The notes beneath the pieces are model-generated. The model was not told the origin of the DNA. It worked only from the letters and a program-made list of their open reading frames with translations, and made no database searches. The position numbers and the translations under genes were made by a program. A DNA stretch of 64,000 nucleotides from Methylocella tundrae (lineage in GTDB: Bacteria; Pseudomonadota; Alphaproteobacteria; Rhizobiales; Beijerinckiaceae): positions 1 to 64,000 of the forward strand of contig NZ_CABFMQ020000074.1 in the NCBI RefSeq assembly GCF_901905185.1. The letters are read 5' to 3'. Numbering within the stretch: position 1 is the first letter of the stretch; every line of letters starts with the position of its first letter. Shown here one piece after another: positions 8,097 to 17,314 of this stretch.

Positions 8097-9374
8097 TCAT
8101 GCGATCAGGCCGGCCTGATCCGCGCCATGCCCGTCTGGGCCCTCCCAGCCGAAGACGCTGCGCCCTCCGTAGGAATGCGAGAGCCTTAGCTCTTCGGCGA
8201 TCAACTCTTCTACAGGGCGATCCGAGGCGCGAAGCTCGATCCCTCGAGCCTGATCATCGAGCCGCTTCAATGCCGCAAGCTCGTCCTCTCGTCCGAGCTT
8301 TGCGTTCCTGACAGCGGACTTCAGCACCTGGATCGTCTGATCGTAAACCTTCAAAGGCACAGGAAACGGATGCCGGTCCTTGCCGCCGTGCGCAAAGGAG
8401 AAACGCGCCGGATCGGCGAAGCGGCAGGGCGTCCCGTGCAGGACCTCAGCGACCATAGCCAGCGCGCGCACGGTGCGCGCTCCAACGCCGGGGACAAGCA
8501 GTAGCTCGGCGAAATCGGCGGGGCCGCGGTCGGCCGCGGCGGCGAGGCTGGCGCGAAGACGCGGCGCCAGCACATCGCTCGCGCGGACATCATGATGGGC
8601 TGGCATGGTCAAATGCGGCAGAACAAGTTGATCCGGCGCACTTGCCTTCGGGTGTGTTTCTGGCCGCCCTTCAATGAACGCGGCGCGCCGCGCGATGGCG
8701 TCTGGGCCAAGCAGCCGCAGAAGATCGAGTTGACTGTGGCGTGACGCCTTTGCGCGGCGGTCTGTGAGATTGATGATCTCGCCGCGCCCGGCGCCTTCGA
8801 TGGCGGTATGTGGCTCTTCGACGAAACTCGTCAGCCCTTCCGACAGCCAATGATACCGGCGCGCTTGCTTGCGGTTTTCATTCATGCCCTGTTGAACCAC
8901 GACCCAATGGCCGTCGTCGGTCACGATGAATCCGTGGAGATAAAGATCGAAGCCGTCCTGCAGGGCGGCGCTGTCGACCTTGGCGACGAGCCGACTGGCG
9001 GTAGCGAGGGCCGACCCGTCAAATCCAACGCGCTCGCCGATCGCCACAAGCTCATGCGGCGTTTGGCGCGAGTGCTTTCCGCGGCCGCCGCAAACATGAA
9101 TCCCGAGCTCGCTCGAAAGGGGCGCCAACCCGCGCTTCAGCGCGCCGATGACGCTTGTGGTAACGCCCGAGGAATGCCAATCCATCCCCATGACCGCGCC
9201 GAAGGACTGAAACCAGAAAGGGTGCGCAAGACGCCGCAGCAATTCGTCGCGGCCATAGTGATGGATGATGGCCTCGCTCATGACGGCGCCGAGGCGCGTC
9301 ATACGATCCGCGAGCCACCTCGGCACATGGCCGCCATGTAACGGCAGATCAGCGCTTCCACCTCTTCGCGTCAT
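8097..9374 (-). CDS. DUF763 family protein
   Basis: The 425-residue product shows the family's characteristic N-terminus (SADLPLHGGHVPRWL at about residues 7-21), the WFQSFGAVMGMDWHSSG segment near residue 53, and the CGGRGKHSRQTP stretch near residue 94. A helix-hairpin-helix-like element, VPGVGARTVRALA, lies near residue 298. Its members occur in archaea and in bacteria; the helix-hairpin-helix points to DNA contact and a repair-linked role is plausible but unproven. The gene is single on its strand and ends back-to-back with DUF3175. Confidence 0.85.
   Translation of the reverse strand: MTRRGGSADLPLHGGHVPRWLADRMTRLGAVMSEAIIHHYGRDELLRRLAHPFWFQSFGAVMGMDWHSSGVTTSVIGALKRGLAPLSSELGIHVCGGRGKHSRQTPHELVAIGERVGFDGSALATASRLVAKVDSAALQDGFDLYLHGFIVTDDGHWVVVQQGMNENRKQARRYHWLSEGLTSFVEEPHTAIEGAGRGEIINLTDRRAKASRHSQLDLLRLLGPDAIARRAAFIEGRPETHPKASAPDQLVLPHLTMPAHHDVRASDVLAPRLRASLAAAADRGPADFAELLLVPGVGARTVRALAMVAEVLHGTPCRFADPARFSFAHGGKDRHPFPVPLKVYDQTIQVLKSAVRNAKLGREDELAALKRLDDQARGIELRASDRPVEELIAEELRLSHSYGGRSVFGWEGPDGHGADQAGLIA
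8103..8120. other. Perfect 18-bp palindrome at a convergent gene junction
   Basis: GATCAGGCC followed by its exact complement GGCCTGATC lies inside the last codons of DUF763 and 8 bp after the DUF3175 stop. No T tract follows on either strand, so a terminator role is only possible. Confidence 0.6.
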
Positions 9375-9466
9375 GATTGGGTTTCCGCGGTCATTCGGCC
9401 TTCGTGTTCACGAGCAAGGAAGAATTTGCCAGCGATTGTGGGTTACGTCGGCTGGCCTCCGACCGC

Positions 9467-9790
9467 CTAACGGCAGTGAGAATATCCAATCAGAATGAGG
9501 ATCGGCGGAAAGCCGCGGACGACGCCGTTCGGATCGCTGCACCAGCGCCGAGGCATGTCCCTATCTGTCTTTGGATTATAGTCGTAAATTGAGCAGTCGA
9601 GGTTGACGTCTCCGGTTGCGATACGAAAGTGCTCTTTGCCGGGGTCGGCGTCGCCGCTTTCCCACTGGGCGACATATTTATCGTTCGAGCAGGTTACTTC
9701 AAAGAGGTACACATTCGCCTTTGCGGCGGCGGGCGAAATCAACGCCGCCGCGCAAATCAAAATGGCTTTGCCGAAGTCGCGCATGGGCAT
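9467..9790 (-). CDS. Small secreted protein of unknown function
   Basis: The 107-residue product has a clear Sec signal peptide (basic start, hydrophobic core AILICAAALI at about residues 9-18, likely cleavage after AKA near residue 25). The mature part of about 80 residues is acidic and aromatic, with three Cys (near residues 34, 66 and 83) and a fourth near the end, so one or two disulfide bonds in the periplasm are plausible. I do not recognise a family. It is not tightly linked to either neighbour. Confidence 0.65.
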   Translation of the reverse strand: MPMRDFGKAILICAAALISPAAAKANVYLFEVTCSNDKYVAQWESGDADPGKEHFRIATGDVNLDCSIYDYNPKTDRDMPRRWCSDPNGVVRGFPPILILIGYSHCR

Positions 9791-10018
9791 CCCCAGAAGA
9801 ACGAACCCTCCCGGCTTGCTTAAAGCCCGGAATCAGTCAAGGCATCATCCCCCCGATCGATGATCTTTGCCAGCGGCATTCGGTTGATTTGAACGCGATT
9901 TGACTGCCCCTTTGTCACGACGCTGCGAGGCCGCCTGAAGCCGCCGCGCCACCGCCTTCAAAGAACCTTCCGGTCCAGGATCACAGACGGCTCGAAGCGA
10001 TTGTCCCGCCGCGCGTCG
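9791..10018. other. Intergenic stretch with no recognised feature
   Basis: About 230 bp between the small secreted protein and the DUF4142 gene. I see no convincing open frame, repeat or terminator. It must hold the promoter of the small secreted protein, which I cannot place. Confidence 0.5.
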
Positions 10019-10576
10019 TCAGGGCGATGCGACGCGATTGCGGTTCAAATCCTGCGCCATCTTCAGGTGCTCTTTCAGCGTCGGGAGCGTTTTGGCCGCC
10101 CATTGCTTCAGGGGTTCGCTATCGCCGCCCTTTGAATAACGCTCAAAGAGGTTCACGGCGTCTTTGTGCGCGGAGATCTGATCGTCGATATATGTCTTTG
10201 CAAAGTCTGCGCCGCTCAAGGATCTCAGCTTGTCGAGCATCTTTTGATGAGAGTCGTCGATGGCCGATGGAAGAGCGGCCTTGACCGAACCATTCCGGAC
10301 GAGAGAATTCAGCTCATTCGACGTTTTGGCGTGATCGGAGATCATTCGGTCGGCGAATGTTGCGGTTGCGCCTTGCGCCTTCTGCTTAGCGAGTTCGCTC
10401 GACTGAATCTCAAACATGTCGCTGCGCGCAACTTCGTTGACGAAATCGGCTGTCGTCGGGCTAACGCCCAACACTTCATTAACTCCCGTCTTCTCCGCCA
10501 GCGTCTCCGCCGACGCAGCCCCGCCAAGCAACAGAGCCACAGCTCCTGCAAGGCCAATATTGATCGTGCGTTTCAT
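10019..10576 (-). CDS. DUF4142 periplasmic four-helix protein
   Basis: A 185-residue protein with a Sec signal peptide (residues 1-23, hydrophobic IGLAGAVALLLGGAA, cleavage after ASA) followed by a DUF4142 domain. The pattern FVNEVARSDMFEIQSSELA near residue 45, FADRMISDHAKTSNEL near 74 and HKDAVNLFERYSKGG near 137 matches this family, which forms ferritin-like four-helix bundles. Members are periplasmic and often stress induced; no metal-binding set is clearly complete here. It stands alone with a 380-bp non-coding upstream region. Confidence 0.9.
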   Translation of the reverse strand: MKRTINIGLAGAVALLLGGAASAETLAEKTGVNEVLGVSPTTADFVNEVARSDMFEIQSSELAKQKAQGATATFADRMISDHAKTSNELNSLVRNGSVKAALPSAIDDSHQKMLDKLRSLSGADFAKTYIDDQISAHKDAVNLFERYSKGGDSEPLKQWAAKTLPTLKEHLKMAQDLNRNRVASP

Positions 10577-10956
10577 AATCGCTCCTTGACATGAGAAAAA
10601 GATCTGGGAAACGAATGCCTGAGGAAACGTATGGTTCCGGCTCTACCGGCTGAGGGCGCGTCTCCCTCAAGGCGGCGATAACGACGCGCCGGCGCCGCTG
10701 GAGCCGGATGACTTCGGATGACATCGCGCCGCGACTCCCTCCAAAGCCGGAATCCGTCCCGCATCGATCAGTTGGAGCAGAACGCCAACCGAAAACCGGA
10801 TTCCACTTTCCGGCATCATGGTATGATTTGAAGGATCATGCTTCGAGCCAACATCGGAATTCGTCTACACGGCGGCTCCTGTTGTGATGATCCACAGCTG
10901 GGGCGAAGGCGCGGCCGCATGCTCATCGAGCGCAGGGAGATCGGCAGCCTGGAACC
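10577..10956. other. Intergenic region with dispersed repeat (family A copy at 10786-10822)
   Basis: 380 bp upstream of DUF4142 and downstream of the histidine kinase. At 10786-10822 is a CCGAAAACCGGATTCCACTT-type hairpin whose core, with the trailing CGGCATCATG, recurs in variant form at 41812-41853 and 63832-63866. A segment at 10722-10737 (ATCGCGCCGCGACTCC) also recurs after gyrA at about 63790. No gene is supported. Confidence 0.65.
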
Positions 10957-12915
10957 TTAGCGGTCAACGCGCCGGCGGTTCGCCGCGAGCGTGTCAGCGA
11001 TCGCCCGCATGAGGTCGTCTTGCCGGAACGGCTTTGAAAGACGCGGCAGATGCACTGTGTCGGCTGAGCTTAGCTCCGCATATCCCGTGGCCAGAACAAC
11101 CGGCAGCGCGGGCCACTCCGCTCTGATCGCGTCGGCAAGCTGTGTCCCTGTCATGCGCGGCATCGCCTGGTCGGTAATGACCAGATCGACGCTCTCGCGC
11201 CGCAGAATACTGAGCGCCTGCCTCCCGCCGGAAGCTTCAAACACCGTATGCCCAAGATCTGCGAGCATCGCGGCGGTGTTGGTCAGCACGAGAGGATCAT
11301 CGTCCACGGCGACCACGACGAGCCGTCTCACCTCCCGACTGTTTTCCAACGTTGGCGGCTGCTCGTCGTCACTGGCCGGCGCGGCGGCCCGTTGCGCCAC
11401 CGGGAGCCAAAGCTCGGCGGTTGTGCCTTGGCCCTTCTGACTTTTGAGGGCGAGCCGCCCACCGGATTGCTCCGCCAATCCGTGGACCATGGGCAGTCCG
11501 AGCCCCGTGCCCTTACCTATGCCTTTGGTTGTGAAGAAGGGCTCCATGGCGCGCGACAGTGTCGCCTCGTCCATGCCCTCTCCCGTATCTGTCACGGAAA
11601 GACACACATAGGCGCCGCCGGCCAGCCCATTTTGGGAGGCCCCGGAGACGGTTTCCGCCCGCGCCGCGATAATGATCACGCCGCCTTCCGGCATGGCGTC
11701 GCGGGCGTTCACCGCAAGATTCAGCAGGGACAATTCCAGCTGGTTGGTGTCGGCCTGGACAGAAGGCAGAGCGAGCGGGAAGCGGGTCTCGATCGACATG
11801 GCGGGCCCGAGCGAGCGCTGCAGAAGATCGGTCATTCCCCGCACGAGGATCGGCAGATCGACCGGCTCCAGCTTCAGCTCCTGGCGGCGGGCGAAGGCGA
11901 GCATGCGCTGCGTCAGCGACGCCCCCCGTTGCGCGGCCTGCATCGCATTGTCGATCAGAGAGGTGAATTTAGGCTCGTCCGGCAGCCTTTTGCGGACCAG
12001 TTCGAGGCTGCCGAGAATCGCCATCAGGAGGTTGTTGAAATCATGCGCGACGCCGCCCGTGAGCTGCCCGATGGCGTCCATCTTCTGCGATTGAAAGAGC
12101 GCCTCGCGGGCTTCCTCGATGGCGCGTTGAGCCTCCCGCCGCTCCGTAATATCGCGCGTGATTTTGGCGAAGCCGATGACCGCGCCGTTCTCGTCGCGGA
12201 TGGCGTCGATGACCACATTGGCCCAGAAACGGCTGCCGTCCTTGCGGACGCGCCAGCCCTCTTTCTCGAACCTGCCCTCGCGAGCCGCGGTCTCGATCGC
12301 CCGCTGAGGCTCTCCCTTTTCAAGATCCTCCGGCGTATAGAATTTCGAGAAATGCTCGCCGATGACCTCCTCGCGGAGATAGCCCTTGATCCGCTCGGCC
12401 CCCAGGTTCCAGCTGCTCACATGGCCTTCAGAATCAAGCATAAAGATCGAGTAATCGGCGACGCTTTGGACGAGGATCCTGAACTGCTCTTCACTGCGCT
12501 TCAAGGTTTCCTCAGCGAACTTGCGTTCGGTAAGGTCGCGGGTGATCTTGGTGAATCCGAGCAACTCGCCTGACGGACCGCGGATCGGATCAATGACGAC
12601 ATGAGCCCAGAAGCGGGCGCCATCCTTGCGCACCCGCCAGGCTTCAGTCTCGAATTTTCCTTCCCTCGCGGCGGTATCGAGCGCGCGCCTTGGCAGTCCG
12701 GCGCGCTGGTCCTCCTCTACATAGAAGCGCGAAAAATTTTCGCCGAGAATTTCCGAAGCCTCATATCCCTTGAAGCGTCGCGCGCCAGGGTTCCAGCTCG
12801 TCACCACGCCTTCCGGGTCGAGCATGAAAATGGCGTAATCCGTCACCGCGTTGACGAGGAGGCGGTATCGCCCGTCGTCCATGGCAGAGGCGTCGAACCG
12901 CTCGAGGTTATCCAT
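10957..12915 (-). CDS. PAS-PAS hybrid sensor histidine kinase
   Basis: The 652-residue protein has two similar PAS domains with PAC tails (about residues 15-130 and 145-255), then a HisKA domain with the phospho-accepting His291 in GGVAHDFNNLL, an HATPase domain (N box NLAVNARDAM, G1 DTGEGM, F box FFTTK, G2 GTGLGL), and a C-terminal receiver with phospho-Asp582 and conserved LSKPF. No membrane segment, so it senses in the cytoplasm. The frame is open to 13173, but the extra residues are low-complexity and the ATG at 12915 has an AAGGAA ribosome site and starts at the first PAS. The receiver is intramolecular; no response regulator with an output domain is adjacent. The two PAS domains share long identical stretches, a tandem duplication. 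Confidence 0.93.
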   Translation of the reverse strand: MDNLERFDASAMDDGRYRLLVNAVTDYAIFMLDPEGVVTSWNPGARRFKGYEASEILGENFSRFYVEEDQRAGLPRRALDTAAREGKFETEAWRVRKDGARFWAHVVIDPIRGPSGELLGFTKITRDLTERKFAEETLKRSEEQFRILVQSVADYSIFMLDSEGHVSSWNLGAERIKGYLREEVIGEHFSKFYTPEDLEKGEPQRAIETAAREGRFEKEGWRVRKDGSRFWANVVIDAIRDENGAVIGFAKITRDITERREAQRAIEEAREALFQSQKMDAIGQLTGGVAHDFNNLLMAILGSLELVRKRLPDEPKFTSLIDNAMQAAQRGASLTQRMLAFARRQELKLEPVDLPILVRGMTDLLQRSLGPAMSIETRFPLALPSVQADTNQLELSLLNLAVNARDAMPEGGVIIIAARAETVSGASQNGLAGGAYVCLSVTDTGEGMDEATLSRAMEPFFTTKGIGKGTGLGLPMVHGLAEQSGGRLALKSQKGQGTTAELWLPVAQRAAAPASDDEQPPTLENSREVRRLVVVAVDDDPLVLTNTAAMLADLGHTVFEASGGRQALSILRRESVDLVITDQAMPRMTGTQLADAIRAEWPALPVVLATGYAELSSADTVHLPRLSKPFRQDDLMRAIADTLAANRRRVDR

Positions 12916-13330
12916 CAAGGGTTCCTTTCCGCCCGACGACGCTCCTAGGCGCGGAGAATGGCGACCGACGCGGAACGTTCCGCCTTTTGTTTTCGCGTAG
13001 CGAACGCAGGCGGCGGCGCATTGGCTTTCACCCTCAATGTCGCAGTGGCGCCAAGCAATCTGGCGGCAGGTTAAAGCGCGGGGATCATCGCGCCCAACTT
13101 TAGCTTTGAAATTATGGTTTGCAACGCCCTCGACCTCTCGCCCATTTGAGGCTTCTCGCTTCGAGCGGATCAAGATGATCCCTCACTAACAAGGACCCGC
13201 CGGCCCCCGTTGACGGGATCTGTGGCCGGAAAAGCCAGGTCCTCAATACGGTCAACAAACAGACGGCGATTGCGAACAAAACAGGAATCTGCGATCGTGC
13301 ATTTTTCAGCCAGAAAGATGATTCGAATCC
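12916..13330. promoter_or_regulatory. Divergent control region with degenerate LexA-like box (13274-13288)
   Basis: 415 bp between the histidine kinase and the UvrD-like helicase, transcribed in opposite directions. At 13274-13288 is GAAC-AAAACAG-GAAT, one mismatch from the alphaproteobacterial LexA box (GAAC-N7-GAAC), 42 bp before the helicase start. Given one mismatch it may be chance. Nothing else is recognised. Confidence 0.35.
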
Positions 13331-15400
13331 TTGCCCGCTGCCGCCGCCTATCTTGAAGCGCTCAATCCTGAACAGCGCCGCGCCGTTGAGCACGGCGCGG
13401 GTGCGAGGGATTGCGCGCCGCTGCTCGTCATCGCGGGGGCGGGGTCGGGCAAGACCAACACTTTGGCGCATCGCGTCGCGCATCTGATCGTCAACGGCGC
13501 CGATCCGAGGCGCATCCTGCTTCTGACTTTCTCCCGGCGCGCGGCGGCCGAGATGACGCGCAGGGTCGAGCGCATCTCGCGCAAGGTGATCGGCGATAGC
13601 GCCGGCGTCATGACGGACGCGCTCGGTTGGGCGGGGACATTTCATGGCGTCGGCGCCCGGCTGCTCCGCGACTACGCCGAGGCGATCGGGCTTGATCCGG
13701 CATTCACGATTCATGATCGCGAGGATTCAGCCGATCTCATGAATCTGGTGCGGCACGAGCTTGGTTTCTCGAAGACCCAGAAACGCTTCCCGGCCAAGGG
13801 CGCATGCCTTTCGATCTATTCGCGCTGCGTCAACGCCGAACTTGCCATCGGGGAAGTCCTTGGAGCGTCCTTTCCATGGTGCCTCGCCTGGACCGCGGAA
13901 CTGGGCCAGCTGTTTGCCGCTTACGTCGAAGCAAAGCAGCGCCAGAACGTTCTCGATTACGATGATCTTCTGCTCTACTGGGCGCAGACGATGAGCGATC
14001 CCGCGCTCGCCGCCGACATCGGCGAGCGCTTCGATCACGTCATGGTCGATGAGTATCAGGACACCAACAGGCTGCAATCCTCGATACTCATGGCGCTGAA
14101 GCCGACCGGCCGCGGGCTCACGGTTGTCGGGGATGACGCGCAGTCGATCTATTCATTTCGCGCGGCGACGGTGCGCAACATCCTCGACTTTCCAGGCCAG
14201 TTCAGCCCGCCGGCCGAGATCGTGACGCTCGATCGCAATTACCGCTCGACGCGGCCGATCCTCGCCGCCGCCAACGGCGTCATCGATCTGGCCGCCGAGC
14301 GATTCACGAAAAATCTCTGGACCGACCGCAATGCGCAGCAGGGCCCGCAACTCGTCGCTGTTCGCGATGAGGCCGATCAGGCCCGCTACATCGTCGAACG
14401 GGTGCTCGAAAACCGCGAGAGCGGATCGACGCTGAAGCAACAGGCGGTCTTATTCCGCACGTCGCACCACAGCGGCCCGCTCGAAGTGGAGCTCACCCGC
14501 CGCAACATTCCCTTCGTTAAATTCGGCGGGTTGAAGTTCCTCGACGCCGCCCATGTCAAAGATATTCTGGCGCTGCTGCGCTTTGTCGAAAATCCGCGCG
14601 ATCGCGTCGCCGGCTTTCGCGTCATGCTACTGATGCCGGGCGTCGGCCCGGCGTCGGCGCAGCGCGCGCTCGACCATATGGCGGCGGCGTCCGATCCGAT
14701 CGCCGCGCTCGGCTCCGCGCCCGCGCCGCCGCGCGCCAGCGTGCATTGGACCGCATTTGTCGCGACGGTCATGGCGCTGCGCGGCAGAACCGCCGGGTGG
14801 CCGGCTGAGCTTTTGTGCGCGCGGCTTTGGTACGAGCCTCATCTTGAGCGGATTCACGAGGATGCGACGCCGCGCCTCGCCGATCTTGTGCAATTGGAAC
14901 AGATAGCCGCCGGCTATCCCTCGCGCGAGCGGTTCCTGACGGAGCTGACGCTCGATCCGCCGGACGCCACCAGCGATCAGGCGGGCCCGCCACATCTCGA
15001 TGAAGATTATCTCATTCTTTCGACCATTCATTCCGCCAAGGGGCAGGAATGGAAATCCGTCTTCGTGCTGAACGTCGTCGACGGCTGCATGCCATCTGAT
15101 CTTGGCGCGGGGACTTCGGACGAGATCGAGGAGGAGCGCCGCCTGCTTTATGTGGCGATGACGCGCGCAAGGGATGATCTGCATCTCATCGTGCCGCAAC
15201 GCTTTTTTACGCACGGGCAGAACGCGCGGGGCGACCGGCACGTTTACGCCTCGCGAACGCGCTTTATCCCGAATGCGCTGTTGCATCTGTTCGAGCGTAC
15301 GGCGTGGCCGACCGCGGCGGCGGGGGCCGCCGTCGCGCGCGGCCCGGCTGTTGGCGTTCGAATTGACCTCGGCGCCCGTATGCGCGGCATGTGGCGATGA
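13331..15400 (+). CDS. UvrD/Rep-type superfamily 1 ATP-dependent DNA helicase
   Basis: A 689-residue 3'-5' helicase with motif I AGAGSGKTNTL (Lys41), motif II VDEYQDTN near residue 239, motif III GDDAQSIYSFRAA near 268, motif IV NYRS near 302, motif V IHSAKGQEW near 568 and motif VI ERRLLYVAMTRA near 604. It unwinds DNA in repair or replication restart. At about 690 residues it is close to Rep/UvrD size but lacks the long UvrD C-terminus. No ATG fits the start; TTG at 13331 gives an N-terminus aligned to the Q-like motif LNPEQRRAV, so that start is used. It is followed by dinB after 84 bp on the same strand, suggesting a repair operon. Confidence 0.93.
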   Translation: MPAAAAYLEALNPEQRRAVEHGAGARDCAPLLVIAGAGSGKTNTLAHRVAHLIVNGADPRRILLLTFSRRAAAEMTRRVERISRKVIGDSAGVMTDALGWAGTFHGVGARLLRDYAEAIGLDPAFTIHDREDSADLMNLVRHELGFSKTQKRFPAKGACLSIYSRCVNAELAIGEVLGASFPWCLAWTAELGQLFAAYVEAKQRQNVLDYDDLLLYWAQTMSDPALAADIGERFDHVMVDEYQDTNRLQSSILMALKPTGRGLTVVGDDAQSIYSFRAATVRNILDFPGQFSPPAEIVTLDRNYRSTRPILAAANGVIDLAAERFTKNLWTDRNAQQGPQLVAVRDEADQARYIVERVLENRESGSTLKQQAVLFRTSHHSGPLEVELTRRNIPFVKFGGLKFLDAAHVKDILALLRFVENPRDRVAGFRVMLLMPGVGPASAQRALDHMAAASDPIAALGSAPAPPRASVHWTAFVATVMALRGRTAGWPAELLCARLWYEPHLERIHEDATPRLADLVQLEQIAAGYPSRERFLTELTLDPPDATSDQAGPPHLDEDYLILSTIHSAKGQEWKSVFVLNVVDGCMPSDLGAGTSDEIEEERRLLYVAMTRARDDLHLIVPQRFFTHGQNARGDRHVYASRTRFIPNALLHLFERTAWPTAAAGAAVARGPAVGVRIDLGARMRGMWR

Positions 15401-15484
15401 GGAGGCAGGGATTGTTTGCTCTCGACAACAGATCATCGGATGATGGGCCAGTGTCTTTGATACGAAATCCCCGCGCTTCCCGGC

Positions 15485-16612
15485 GTGATTCATATGCGCG
15501 CGCCCGAGCCTGAAGCGCTCGACGGGGATGCGCCGGCTGGTGGCGCGCGCCGGAAAATCATCCATGTCGACATGGACGCCTTTTTTGCCTCGGTCGAGCA
15601 GCGCGACAATGCGGAGCTGCGCGGCAGGCCTGTCGCCGTCGGTGGTTCTTCCGAGCGAGGCGTTGTCGCGGCGGCGAGCTATGAGGCGAGAAAGTTCGGC
15701 GTGCGATCGGCGATGCCATCTGTGACGGCGAAGCGCAAATGCCCCGAACTCATCTTTGTGACGCCGCGCTTCGATGTCTACAAAGCAGTGTCGCTCCAGA
15801 TCCGCGAGATTTTCGCCGAATATACGCCCCTGATCGAGCCATTGTCGCTCGATGAAGCCTATCTCGACGTCACCGAGAATCTACAAGGCGTCGCGTCGGC
15901 GACGGAGATCGCCGAGCAGATCCGCGCGAAGATCCGTCGCTTAACGCATCTCACCGCATCCGCTGGCGTCAGCTATAATAAGTTTTTGGCCAAGCTCGCC
16001 TCCGATCATCGCAAGCCCGATGGTCTCTTCGTCATCACGCCGAAGATGGGGACGCGCTTCGTCGAGACCCTGCCGGTCGAAACATTCCAGGGTGTTGGAC
16101 CGGCGACGGCGGCGAAGATGAAGCGGCTCGGAATCGAGACAGGACTTGACCTTCGCGCAAGACCTTTGGCCTTTCTTCAACAGAGCTTCGGCAAGTCGGG
16201 CGAGGCCTATTACTGGATATCCCGTGGCGTCGATGAAAGGCCTGTGCGCGCCGACCGGGTTCGCAAATCGATCGGCGCGGAAAACACCTTTCCGCGGGAT
16301 CTGTTTGAATTCGAGGCGATGTGTGAGGCGCTGCGGCCGGTCCTCGCCAAAGTCTGGCGGCATTGCGAGGCAAGCGACATCCGGGGCCGAACTATCACGC
16401 TGAAAGTCAAATACGCCGATTTCAAGCAGATCACGCGCAGCCGATCCGGCGAGGACGTCATCGCAAGCCTCGCCGATCTGGAACGTTTGAGTCTTGGGCT
16501 GCTTGCGCCGCTTCTGCCGGTCAAAAAAGGCGTGCGCCTGCTCGGAGTATCGCTTTCCTCGTTGTCGCAGGCGCGGGTGAAGGATCGAGGCCAGCTCGCT
16601 CTGGCGCTTTGA
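15485..16612 (+). CDS. dinB: DNA polymerase IV (Y-family translesion polymerase)
   Basis: The 375-residue protein carries the Y-family palm signature HVDMDAFFASVE (catalytic Asp29) and SLDEAYLDVT (Asp123, Glu124), the second acidic site, then thumb helix-hairpin-helix GVGPATAAKMKRLG near residue 200 and a little-finger domain to the end. It copies damaged templates and makes frameshifts when DNA is stressed. The frame opens with GTG at 15485; ATG at 15494 would remove three residues. The end lacks an obvious beta-clamp motif of the QL(S/D)LF type, though RGQLALAL at the terminus may be a degenerate form. No LexA box is seen in the 84 bp upstream, so any SOS control would come from the helicase promoter. 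Confidence 0.95.
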   Translation: MIHMRAPEPEALDGDAPAGGARRKIIHVDMDAFFASVEQRDNAELRGRPVAVGGSSERGVVAAASYEARKFGVRSAMPSVTAKRKCPELIFVTPRFDVYKAVSLQIREIFAEYTPLIEPLSLDEAYLDVTENLQGVASATEIAEQIRAKIRRLTHLTASAGVSYNKFLAKLASDHRKPDGLFVITPKMGTRFVETLPVETFQGVGPATAAKMKRLGIETGLDLRARPLAFLQQSFGKSGEAYYWISRGVDERPVRADRVRKSIGAENTFPRDLFEFEAMCEALRPVLAKVWRHCEASDIRGRTITLKVKYADFKQITRSRSGEDVIASLADLERLSLGLLAPLLPVKKGVRLLGVSLSSLSQARVKDRGQLALAL

Positions 16613-17023
16613 AAACGCGGCCCCGCTGGGGGCCTGATCGCCGTCACGCGAGCGCACGCGCCAGGGCGTATCGGCGGCCTTTAGCGAAGACATTCGCCGC
16701 GAATAAAAGGGAAAATTGATAGGTGCTGAAATATGGCGATATTGCGGCAGCTTGCCTTGGCTGTCCAATCACCATTTCCATCGTGATATTTCATTAAATT
16801 CAATGCAATCGCCGTGATGATGGCCCTTATTGCGGGATGCATCGCCCGAGCGGACGCCTTATTCCAACCGCAATCGCGAAGAACCGCCGGGGAACGTGTG
16901 GCGGAGAGACCACGCTCGGCTGAGCGCATACAGGGCACGATAGGAAAAGCATAAAACCATGAACTTTTTCCGCTTGCGCCCGTTAGAGCGCTCACGACAC
17001 GCAGAACCTAAGGAGCCGTATTC
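16613..17023. other. Intergenic region, nothing recognised
   Basis: About 410 bp between dinB and the small secreted protein. A minus-strand frame of about 100 codons exists at 16681-16995 but has no ribosome site or protein-like composition. Nothing is supported. Confidence 0.5.
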
Positions 17024-17290
17024 ATGAAGCTTGGAACTCTATTCGCCGCAATGGTCGCGATTACGCCGGGCGTCGCCCTTGCCCAGTCGATGAGCCCTCC
17101 CGATCAAGGCTCGCGTTCCGCGCCCGCGACAGTTGGGCCCGAAGGCCGCTCCGCCGCCGATAGCCCGGAGGGGCCCGTTGGGACCTCAGGCCATCCATCG
17201 GATATGACGGGAACACCGTCAATGGCGCCGTCCAGCGGTAACACGCCATCTGGAGAGCCGGACTCGGGGATGGGCCGCGGCGATAAGTGA
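17024..17290 (+). CDS. Small secreted Pro/Ser/Gly-rich protein
   Basis: An 88-residue product with a Sec signal peptide (MKLGTLFAAMVAITPGVALA, cleavage after ALA at residue 20) and a mature part of Pro, Ser, Gly, Asp and Thr that lacks Cys, aromatic residues and hydrophobic patches. It is probably disordered and periplasmic or wall-exposed. The start has an AAGGAG ribosome site at about 17010. A strong terminator follows at 17315. Such short low-complexity exported peptides are frequent in Hyphomicrobiales; the function is unknown. Confidence 0.7.
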   Translation: MKLGTLFAAMVAITPGVALAQSMSPPDQGSRSAPATVGPEGRSAADSPEGPVGTSGHPSDMTGTPSMAPSSGNTPSGEPDSGMGRGDK

Positions 17291-17314
17291 GCCGCCTGAC
17301 GCCTGCCAAGGAAT

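Noticed and set aside
12916..13173. N-terminal extension of the histidine kinase
   Set aside because: The additional residues lack a domain or signal, and the ATG at 12915 has a ribosome site and starts before the first PAS.
16681..16995. Minus-strand frame of 104 codons after dinB
   Set aside because: No ribosome site, no family, composition of non-coding DNA.
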